Positions 1 to 8,177 of a stretch of DNA of 64,000 bases are shown one piece after another. Numbering within the stretch: position 1 is the stretch's first letter; each line of letters opens with the position of its first letter. The stretch is taken from assembly GCF_028372415.1 (NCBI RefSeq), contig NC_092872.1:260611008-260675007 (forward strand), read 5' to 3'. Source of the DNA: Notamacropus eugenii. Taxonomy: Eukaryota; Chordata; Mammalia; Diprotodontia; Macropodidae. Made by a program: the position numbers and the translations under genes. Below the pieces are notes generated by a model. The model worked only from the letters and a program-made list of their open reading frames with translations. It was not told where the DNA came from and did no database searches.

Positions 1-165
1 AAACTTGAGTGTGGATCAGATAAAGTAGCCAATGCCACAGTTAGCCTACCCCGCCTGAAAGAAGTGATGTTGGACCTCCAGGCTCACCGAAGTTGTTCTG
101 AAACTTCTTGGCTGAAAGGGGCGTTTGAACCAAACAATCCTGTCTGTTTTCTTAACACAGAAAAG
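1..165 (+). CDS. DNA2: DNA2 exon (fifth from last, left-truncated by window)
   Basis: This exon is open from base 1 in frame 1 for 55 codons, from [12 protein letters not shown] to [14 protein letters not shown], and ends at a GTGAAT donor (166). The stretch lies between the helicase core motifs. Its middle (residues about 18-38 of the exon) is the part that differs most from the human sequence as I recall it. The true left edge may be upstream of the window. Confidence 0.9.
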
Positions 166-3100
166 GTGAATATCATAGTGTCATCTTTTTGATAAATTGC
201 ATCTCTCCAGATATGTTAGGTTATATTATTTAAATCTCTATAAATTCATTTGAGAAATGTCAGTATTTTTGCTCTATCTGTTCAACCTAATCATGTGCTG
301 GAAATCCTGCCTCTATGAATTCATTTCTTCTTTGATTTCTTTCAAGGTAATTTTGAAGTTGCCTTTTTAGAGAGTTCATATATGTCTGTGGAAATGAGTA
401 ACCTATTATGCTCTTTAGAAAGATTGTAACATAGTAGGAATGGTGACCACACTAATCTTGGACAAGGTCAGGTGTTAGCGTAGATGACCATTATTTCTGT
501 TTGTTTAGCTTTAAAGTAATTTTTCCTGACTCAGAAATCATCTGTTATAATTCTGATGAGTAGGGCTAACTAATTCACTTGCAGGATCTCATGAAACATA
601 CAATTTGTGGTGGATTTGTCAAGGTTCATTTTTTGATTCTCAGCTTTAGTTTTCAGGATTTTGATTCCACAGAATATCAGAACTGGAAGGAAAAGATTTC
701 AGAAACCCTATAGTCCAACCCACCCTTGAATCAGAATTTCTTACACAATATACCTGCCAAGTGGTCATCAAGTTTGGGAGGAGGAACCTGCTGCAACTTA
801 GAATAGCCTGTTCCACTCTTGGAAAGCTCTCATTAGAGAAGCAGAGATTTAGAGCTGGAAAGAATCTCAAAAGTCATCTTGTCCTAGCCCCTCATTTTAA
901 AGATGGAAATTGCTAGAGAGCAATTTGGAATTATGCCCAAAGGGCTATAAAAATGTGCATACCCTTTGACCCAGCAATACTGCTTCTAGGGCTGTATCCC
1001 AAAGAGATCATAAAAATGAGAAAAGGATCTACATGTATAAAAATATTTATAGCAGCCCTTTTTGTGGTAGACAAGAACTGGAAATCTAGGGGATGCCTAT
1101 CAATTGGGGAATGGCTGAGCAAGTTGTGGTGTATGAATGTAATGGAATACTGTTGTGCTCTAAGAAATGACAAACAGGACGACTTCAGAAAATTCAGAAA
1201 AGCCTTATATGAACCAGTGCTGAGTGAAAGGAGCAGAACCAGGAGAACATTGTACACAGTAACAGCCACAGTGTGTGAGGACTGATTTTGATAGACTTAA
1301 CCTTCACAGCAATGCAAGGACCTAAAACATTTCCAAAGGACTCATGATGCATATCCACATCCTGAGATAGAACTATGGAATTGGAACCGAGAATGAAGCA
1401 AGAGCTTACGGAAGTGATTACTGAAAACTGAAAACAAATAGGTTAATAAATTTGAGGGGAAAAAAAAAGATGGAAACTGAGACCCAGAGAGGAAAGTGAC
1501 TGACTTAAGGTCTCACAGGTAGCACATAGCAGAGGTGGAATTTGAATCTAGTTTTTTTGACTTCAAACCCAGTGATCTTTCCGTTCACCACAATGCTTGT
1601 CATTCCCTGATAGCAAGTTTTTCTATATATTTATTAAGATATATAGATATCTTCTCTGCACCTTCCCCACCATTACTCCTGATTCTTCTTTCTGGGACCA
1701 AGCAGAATAAATCTCCTTACTCTTCCATTTCAAAGGCCATCAGATATATAGGTAATATGTGCAGCTAGGTGCCATAGTGGATAGAATACTGGGCTTGACC
1801 TCAGGAAGGCCTGAGTTCAAATCTAGCTTCATTTACATACTAGCTTTGTGACCCTGGGTAAGTCACTTAATCTCTGTTAGTCTCAGCTCCCTTGTCTGTA
1901 AAATGGGGATAATAACAGTACTTACATCCAAAGATTGTTGTGAGGACTACATGAGGTAATAATTGTGAAGTGTTTAACCTGTGCCTGGCACAAGGTAAGT
2001 GCTATCTAAATGTTAGCTATTGTTATTATAATAATAATTATTATTATTACCTAAAGACAGCTTATTATGTCCACCCTGAGTTTTCTCTTTTCTCTCCCAA
2101 TTATTCCCAGTTGTTTCAATTTATCTTAACAGTCACTGAGAGGATACCAGACTCTGAGTAATTTTTTCAGCTTAATAAAATTGGTAAGAGGCATGTTTGT
2201 AAACCAAATGCCAAATTATCAATTCACATTGAGGAATATTCCTTTTCAGTGCCTGGAGTACCAATATCTGGTTGTCAGGGTACCTTGGAAACACAATTGT
2301 CCTGATGAGCATGGCAGAATGGCCAAAGAATTGTGGGGCAGCTGTGGGGAATGATTGCTGTGCAGTAGCCCACAATGCCTTGGCCTCTCTGTAGGTAATT
2401 TTATAGTACATTGTTGAATTCCCTCTTGAGGTTATTTTTTTTTTTACATATTTTTGGTTGTTTGCTTTTCTTTATTAGGTTCCAGCACCAGAGCAGGCTG
2501 AAAAGGGTGGTGTGAGTAACATAACAGAAGCCAAGTTCATAGTTTTCCTGGCCTCGGTTTTTATAAAGGTATTTTGAAATGTATTTTGTTTGCTAATGTT
2601 AAAAATATCCTTATAGCAGGTTTTGTTTTACTTTAACACAATTTACCTAAAATATTTCTATTTTGCACTAAGTATAGTCATCTATAGTTGAGAAATAAGG
2701 TTAAGTTACATTGCTACTGCCAGGTGTAGTCAGTACTGCTTGGAAATTTCACAGATTCATAAAATTTTGGATCTTGGAGAAACTTTAGATCTCACCTTTT
2801 CAGGGCTTCCTTACTCTGAGGTCAGTGAACTTTTTAAAAATAAAATATTCTTTTTAGTTTATATTTATTTTTAGATGTTTTATGTTACAGAATATTATTA
2901 TATTAACATTAAGATATAATATATGATATCATGTGTTAGTGTTGGTATCATACCATTATACAATATTAAAAATATTTCAGTAGCTATTTTAATATAATTA
3001 GTTTCCTCTGTATTTTATTTTATGCATTTAAAAACATTATTCTGAAAAGGGGTACATAGGTTTCAGTGGACTGCCAGAGGGATCTTGGACATAACAAAGG

Positions 3101-6100
3101 TTAACCTTTATTCTAATCAAAGCCCCTCATTTTATAAACAGAAAAAAGTGTGAACCAGAGAGGATGGAGTACTTGCCTGATGTCATCAGAATAATTAAGG
3201 CAGATCTTGGATTCAAACCAAAGTCTCCTTACTCTGCTTACTATAGACCTTGAATTTTCCTAAGGTAGCCCTGATTTCAAAAAAATAAAGTGCATTTTTA
3301 ATGAGGCTTTGCAAGAGGACTAATATTTTATCTGTAATATGTACCAGTGTGGGGATGTATGCATGCCATTTTTGCCTTCATTGAAGTTGTTGATTAAAAT
3401 TGTTGAATGGAACAGGACCAAGAATACAGTCCTGTGCACTTCACTAGAGATGTCCTTCTAGAATCATATTGGTTCATTGATCTCCACCCTTTGGATTCAG
3501 GTGTTTAATTAGCTCTGAATCCACCTAACTACATACTGTCATTTAGCTTGTGTCTTTTCATCTTACTCGCAGGGATAGAGGGAGAGATTTTATCCCATGC
3601 ATGTCTTGCTGAAATCTCAGTCTGTTATTAATTTAGTGTTCCCCTGATTGTCAAGCTAATAACTCTTTCAGAAAAGGTATGTAGTTACTGTGGTGTAAAT
3701 TGTTGAGAACCCATGCAGGCTTAGAAGGACTACTGCTTCTCTTTCTAAGTGGCCACAAAGCATTCTTTTAATAATATATTTCAGAGATACGATGACTACA
3801 GCAATCTAAAAAAGAATGCTAAAAGGAAGCCCAAATTAGAGTGATGGTCATGACCAGTGGTGGTCTTGGAGAAGAGAGCATGAAACATATCTTTCCCCTT
3901 TCCTTAGAGAAGTGCATCTGCCAGTGGAGGGGTGTGGGGGCGCAGAAACTGTGGGGACAGAATGTCCCATCTGCTGTGTAAGTCACTGTGGTTGGTTTTG
4001 CTTCAGTTTTTTCTTTGTAAGGGAGCACTCATAGTGGAGGGTTAGGAGGGATATATCTAGAAGCCTTTGATGCAGAAATAATAGACAGTTATAATGTTGT
4101 ATTTAGTAAAGATGTTTAAAAAACCAATTTATGATTTTGCCATGGATTGAAGAACAGCCTGCTTGTGAAGACTATTGTCTCATGGGAAATAGTGGTCTTC
4201 TTTTGGAACAAATGGGAGGTCAGTGTGCTGCTCACTTCTTGAGAAAAACAGGGTTGTTTATTCCTTTAGGGCAGGATGCCATGAAAGTCTTGGAATTTGT
4301 GAATGGTTTAGTCAAATGACTGAGGAAAAGTCGTGATTTTCAGATTGTGGTACGTTCTTTTCCTTTAGGCAGGTTGCAATCCGGCGGATATTGGTGTCAT
4401 TGCTCCGTATAGGCAGCAGCTAAAGACCATCACCAGTCTGCTGACTCATTCTTCTGTCAGTGCAGTAGAAGTTAACACTGTGGACAAATATCAAGGAAGA
4501 GACAAAAGCATCATTCTAGTATCTTTTGTTAGAAGTAATAAAGATGGAATTGTGAGTGAATTTTGTTTGTTCTAATTTGTCTTTGAGAGGCCTTAAATTG
4601 TTAATGTTGATGACTAGGAAATCAGTTGTGCACATTATTTCTTAAGTTTTTATTTTATTTGGCACTACCCATATTTGAAAATTATGTGCAGGGCATCCTT
4701 TCCCCTATATAATTGTCATGTTTGTAGTATAGTCCAGTTGTGGCTCATGTATTAATTGCTCTTTTTTAAACTCTAAATTTAACTGAATTCCAAAAACGTA
4801 AGACAAAATTTGTAATCTTCTTTGTTGTTACAGCTTGGCGAGCTTTTAAAGGATTGGAGGCGCCTTAATGTTGCCATCACAAGAGCCAAACACAAGCTGG
4901 TGTTGCTGGGCTGCGTGCCGTCCCTGAGCCTCTATCCTCCTGTGGAGAAGCTGCTCTGTTACCTAAAGTCAGAAAACAAAATATCCTTTTTCTGTGTGTG
5001 ATTGCTCATAAAAGAGCCTTCACTTGAAGTGATATGATTTTCTTGACATGGGTACAATGTATTATTTAACTAAATTTCCCTCCTTACAATAGCCCGTTTT
5101 TACCAATGAAGAAAAAACCAAGCCTTTCTCACAGATACTCCATGAATACTTAGGAGAGGTGGTTTTCCCATTTAGCAGGTAAAGGAGCTAAGGTTCAGGT
5201 AGATGGAGGGGGCTTATTTGTCCATGGTCCCCCAGGCAGTATCAGAGCCCAGACCCAACAGACCCGTTTCCCTCCTAGGCCAGGTCTCTTTTTACTACCC
5301 TACCCTGCTTCCTGAGCATCAGGCCTCCCATTTATATATATATTTACCAAGCCCTTGATGTATACTTCTCCGATTCTAATAGCAATTGGGAGAGTATGGT
5401 GCAAGGCTTATGATCTTTATTAGTGAGGAACTTAAGGCTTGGGATTTACTCAAGGTTGCACACTAGACTGATGAAAGGTTGGGACTGAGCCTCAAAGGTA
5501 GGTCTTATGTTTGATGACCTTTTCACATCCCCAAGCTCCTGGGCATTGCAGCTGTCCTGTTTTGTGATTAGTGCATTAAAAGAAGTGAATATACAAAAGA
5601 TAGGGGAGGAAAGGAGGAGGCCAGGAATAAGTAATAATATTAATAATAATGATAGCTAACATGTAGCACTTACTTTGTGGTAGGGCCTGTGCTAAGCACT
5701 TTGCAAATATGACATGATTTGATTCTCACAATAGCCCTGGGAGGTAGGTGTTATTATCCCCATTTTACAGATGAAGAGATTGAAGCAAACAGAACCTTAA
5801 GTGACTTGCTCAGTTTTTCACAGCTAGTAAAAGATGTCTGAGGCTGAGTTTGAACCCAGGACTTTCTGATTCCAGGCCCCATGCATTGCACCACGTAGCT
5901 GCCCCTAAGGAATGGTTGATAAGGTAAGAAATGTAGGACATTATTTCTTACCTAAGCTGGTTGCTCTCCCCTCCTTTCTTATTCATGCTACAAACCACAG
6001 CTTTGTTCATTCTGGGACCTGGCTTTCTATATACTAGAGGATGGTGCAGGGCTAAGTGGTGGTTTTTATGACAGGAGATGACCTTTTCCAAAAGCTCTTG

Positions 6101-6279
6101 TTTCAGTAGTATTGCACATGGATTTGTACAATAAACCGTTAAAGTATAATGTCATAAAAAATGTCCAGTCACACACTGCCTGGGGGGACATGTGGTATGA
6201 ATTGTATGTTCTTTAACAGCTTTACATTTTCGATCTTCCTTTGGGAGCGCTTGAAAATATTTGTCAGTATAACATCTGA
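1..6279 (+). CDS. DNA2: DNA2 (3' part): DNA replication helicase/nuclease 2, last five coding exons
   Basis: Five exons (1-165, 2479-2568, 4369-4551, 4834-4980, 6226-6279) join in one frame to give about 212 C-terminal codons of DNA2. In the family, DNA2 is a nuclear and mitochondrial SF1 (UPF1-like) helicase with a RecB-type nuclease; it trims long Okazaki flaps and resects DNA ends. Only the C-terminal half of the helicase is visible. It includes [11 protein letters not shown], the motif V-like [10 protein letters not shown] and the motif VI segment [12 protein letters not shown], whose arginine is the expected ATP-contacting finger. The N-terminal nuclease and Walker A lie left of the window. 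The first four exons use GT-AG junctions; the last intron is AT-AC (see 4981-6225). The C-terminal tail is shorter than the human one as I remember it. RUFY2 follows on the same strand, as in other mammals. Identification is by recognised protein similarity; exon edges come from splice signals and frame continuity. Confidence 0.93.
841..1598 (+). repeat. MIR/CORE-like SINE split by an L1 insertion
   Basis: The two halves (841-909 and 1466-1598) join into one typical element: a 'ctcattttaaagatggaaa' block continues into 'ctgagacccagagaggaaag', then a TTTGAATC-type box. The L1 fragment at 910-1465 interrupts it, and an 11-base sequence at the break is duplicated. The exact subfamily is not determined. 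Confidence 0.7.
910..1465 (+). mobile_element. 5'-truncated L1 (3' end of ORF2 plus short 3' UTR), sense to DNA2
   Basis: The plus-strand reading at 953-1285 is the L1 ORF2 C-terminus ([19 protein letters not shown], then [19 protein letters not shown]). It matches the equivalent minus-strand region of the large L1 at 27.2-27.6 kb. The copy ends in a run of A (about 1460-1468) and is bounded by aaagatggaaa at 899-909 and 1466-1476, a target-site duplication. It is the only clearly sense-oriented L1 piece in the window. Confidence 0.82.
1761..2050 (+). repeat. THER1-like CORE-SINE
   Basis: The copy begins with a tRNA-like head (gcagctaggtgccatagtgg), followed by GAGTTCAAATC (B-box-like) and GTGACCCTGGGTAAGTCACTT. 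It then has a CORE/L2-like tail (gtgcctggcacaaggtaagt) and an ATT-rich 3' end. The order is sense on the plus strand. Confidence 0.8.
2479..2568 (+). CDS. DNA2: DNA2 exon (fourth from last)
   Basis: This is a thirty-codon, phase 0-0 exon between a TTTATTAG acceptor and a GTATTT donor. It reads [20 protein letters not shown] then [10 protein letters not shown]. The conserved GGVSNxTEAK block identifies it as DNA2. Confidence 0.92.
2569..4368 (+). other. DNA2 intron, mostly unassigned AT-rich sequence
   Basis: The only repeat-like signal is a diffuse MIR-like remnant at about 3110-3240. The stretch 2825-3010 is very AT-rich. The small ORFs at 3819-4028 (minus) and 4131-4319 (plus) have no recognisable domain and I take them as chance. 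Confidence 0.6.
4369..4551 (+). CDS. DNA2: DNA2 exon (third from last), helicase motif V
   Basis: Sixty-one codons run from a CCTTTAG acceptor to a GTGAGT donor. They carry [13 protein letters not shown] and then [14 protein letters not shown], the SF1 motif that senses the nucleotide and DNA. The key glycine, arginine and aspartate of YQGRDK are intact. Confidence 0.94.
4834..4980 (+). CDS. DNA2: DNA2 exon (second from last), helicase motif VI
   Basis: Forty-nine codons follow a GTTACAG acceptor. They contain [16 protein letters not shown] (motif VI with the conserved TRAK) and end in LKSENK. No GT lies at the end of the homologous stretch. The next bases are ATATCCTTTT, a U12-type AT donor. 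Reading through the donor would add only six residues before TGA at 4999-5001. Confidence 0.92.
4981..6225 (+). other. DNA2: U12-type AT-AC intron (last intron of DNA2)
   Basis: The 5' splice site ATATCCTTTT (4981-4990) matches the minor-spliceosome consensus ATATCCTT exactly. A branch-site-like TTCTTTAAC lies at 6209-6217, against the consensus TTCCTTRAY. The intron ends in AC at 6224-6225, nine bases past the likely branch adenosine, as expected for U12 introns. Joining 4980 to 6226 keeps phase 0 and gives SENK|IFDLP, matching the SEKxIxDLP pattern of DNA2 C-termini that I recall. An antisense SINE lies inside (about 5628-5905), and an intronic AATAAA occurs at 6130. Confidence 0.85.
5628..5905 (-). 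repeat. THER1/MIR-like CORE-SINE, antisense
   Basis: Read on the plus strand, the element begins with ATT repeats and GATAGCTAACATGTAGCACT. It continues through TTATCCCCATTTTACAGATG and ends at the reversed tRNA-like head (ccacgtagctgcccc). This is the mirror image of the copy at 1761-2050. Confidence 0.85.
6226..6279 (+). CDS. DNA2: DNA2 terminal coding exon
   Basis: Seventeen codons, [17 protein letters not shown], precede TGA at 6277-6279. The IFDLP start and the following spacing fit the end of mammalian DNA2. The last residues diverge, and the tail ends about six residues earlier than the human form I remember. The exon start depends on the AT-AC splice; the AG at 6218-6219 would instead add two codons and break the phase with the donor exon. 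Confidence 0.82.
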   Translation: MFDLPLGALENICQYNI

Positions 6280-7405
6280 TGACTTCAAAGGTGAAAACAT
6301 CATCTCAGCTGCTTCTTTAAGACTTGAGTACCTCTTTACACTCTTTATTTTAACATTTAGATGCCCAAGTGCCTATGATTAGTCATTTTATGTGGATTTT
6401 CTAAAGTGAAGTGTTGGCCTTTCTACCTCTCCATAAGCATCCAAACTAATTAATACACTAAATGAAATTTGACTTATAGGGCACTAAATACCTATCTAGG
6501 ATTTTCCCCTTTATAACTTTGTTGTAAACTTAAAAAAGATTTTAGTATAAGAATTCTTGTTGTGAGCCCTAGAACTGGGAAGTATTACAAATTTGTAGTT
6601 TAAGTGAACTTTTAAAAATAAGGTATTAGAAAAGGAGGATTGATTATTCCCCCACCCTCCATCCCCCTCCTTAGCTTTGAAAATAGATGCATTTCTGAAA
6701 AGTTAAGAATTTTAGGACCTACATTGGCCTTGTAGATTTAATACCTGGTTATTTATGAGAAAAAAATGGTTTGTTTTTTTTTAAAAGACTATTTTGGGAA
6801 TTAGTTTTATTCTTACCATAATTTTGATACTCCTGTGGTGGTTAAAACCATGTTTTTGGTTCTTTTTATAAATCTCCCATCCTAATCCTTCATTCCATAA
6901 AGGATGGCAGTCTTTCCAGAGTGCTGATTTTTGTTATTTGGTTTTTTGGAGGGGAGTGGTCTCATTGTGCTAGTCCCAGACATTTTGCTCTTGTTTTGGG
7001 TTTTTACACCTTAGCTGCTTTACAGGATTTAAGTTTGTTTCCAATGAATTTTAATACGAAACAGAATATTAGATTTACTCTTATTTTCAAAGTTAAACTT
7101 ATTGCTTGGACCAAGTATAAAAACCCTCTACATGTTTTATTCTGTTTATGTTTACATATTTCTTGCCTTATTTAGGTAAACTAGGTACTGTGTCCTTTAT
7201 GTAAAAATGTAGTGAAAATCGGAATTGTTTCACGTTTGGTTTTTTGTTATTTATTTGATCCATATGGTTTAACTTAAATTTGAATGTCTTCGATGTACAT
7301 TTACTTGGAAGGCATTTTTAACAGATTCGTTTGTGTGTAAAAATGGTGCCTCTACTTCATGTTTTTGTTAGAATGTGCCAAATAAATTCTTGTTTTCCAC
7401 TTCTC
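6280..7405 (+). other. DNA2: DNA2 3' UTR
   Basis: This is T-rich, repeat-poor sequence between the DNA2 stop and the AATAAA at 7381. Its length is about 1.1 kb. No other exon signals are seen; the ORFs at 6161-6382 and 6921-7175 are not supported. The 3' boundary is inferred from the signal. Confidence 0.65.
7381..7386 (+). terminator. DNA2: Polyadenylation signal AATAAA, likely DNA2 end
   Basis: A canonical hexamer is followed by a T-rich stretch (attcttgttttccacttctc) just before the sequence turns GC-rich. Cleavage would be near 7400. An upstream hexamer at 6130-6135 lies inside the last intron and could only end an intron-retaining transcript. Confidence 0.65.
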
Positions 7406-8149
7406 TGGCCTTAATGCGGCATTTGTGATTCTAGAATTTATTAATAACGAAAGGAAAGGAGGGTGGGAGGGAGAGAAGGAGCAGAGGGAGGAGGGAGGGA
7501 GCGTAGGAAGGGAGGCCGTCACACTCCCGAGGTCCTTCTCCACCGCAGCCAGGAGTCTCCCAGCCCACACAGAGCTTGGCCGAAGGTAGGAGGCGGGAGG
7601 CTGGGGGGGGCACCAAGGAGCGGAGGGCGGGGCCAAGCCGGGAGCTTGAGACGCCAGTCACGCCCCAGGTCCAATCGCAGCTCGGCCTGCGGGCCGCTCC
7701 CTCGCCCCGCCTCTTCAGCCCCTCTCAGGCATGGCTCCGCCCACAGCGTGTCTCTGTTGCCCCGTCCCCCCATCCAGTATTGGAGCCAGGTTTTTCCCTC
7801 GGCGTCTTCCGTCGCCCCGCCCCCTCGTCTCGTGCTAAGGATGGCGGGATGAGTCCTGGCGTCGCCCCGCCCCCTAGCTCGGGGACCGCCTCCTTCTCTT
7901 TCTTGGCGCCTCCCTTGGCGCGGTCGCTCCTGTCACTCCCAGCCTCAGCCGGCCGCCGCCTCGCCGTCCTCCCTCCGCTCCGCGTCCTAGCCCCGTGCCC
8001 CGGTCCCGGCTCGCTGCGCTCCTCCGGCCGCAGGGTGGCGCTGTGGCCCGCCTGCGTCACGCCCGCCCAGGGACGCTGTGGCGGCGGCGGCCGTGGCTGT
8101 GGGCCGGGAAGCGAGACCAGCGGCTCCCAGAACCCGAAGTGGAGCTGCT

Positions 8150-8173
8150 GCCGCCGCCGCCGCCGCCGCCGCC
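8150..8173 (+). repeat. (GCC)8 trinucleotide run abutting the RUFY2 start codon
   Basis: Eight perfect GCC units end directly at the ATG, so the run supplies the Kozak context (GCCGCCATGG). It lies in the presumed 5' UTR. Confidence 0.95.
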
Positions 8174-8177
8174 ATGG
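8174..8177 (+). CDS. RUFY2: RUFY2 exon 1 (coding part, 4 nt)
   Basis: An ATG in ideal context (GCCGCCATGG) is followed at once by a GTAAGG donor at 8178. One base of codon 2 is on this exon; exon 2 supplies the other two (G + CT = Ala). The start choice is supported by the family N-terminus [14 protein letters not shown]. Confidence 0.85.

Larger units (their letters stand above)
166..2478 (+). other. DNA2 intron with SINEs and a small L1 insertion
   Basis: This GT-AG intron lies in phase 0. It contains a MIR-like SINE remnant split by a 3' L1 fragment (about 841-1598) and a THER1-like SINE (1761-2050). I recognise nothing else in it; the short ORFs here are transposon relics or chance. Confidence 0.8.

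Noticed and set aside
4993..5001. GT dinucleotides (TGTGTG) as a standard donor for the DNA2 exon
   Set aside because: They would keep ISFF residues absent from the family and join out of phase to the IFDLP exon.
5093..5184. Candidate last DNA2 exon after a TTACAATAG acceptor (PVFTNEEK...)
   Set aside because: No donor of the right phase precedes it and the peptide does not match the expected IxDLP tail. The AT-AC junction explains the gene end better.
6130..6135. AATAAA as the main DNA2 polyadenylation signal
   Set aside because: It lies upstream of the last coding exon. It could serve only an intron-retained form.
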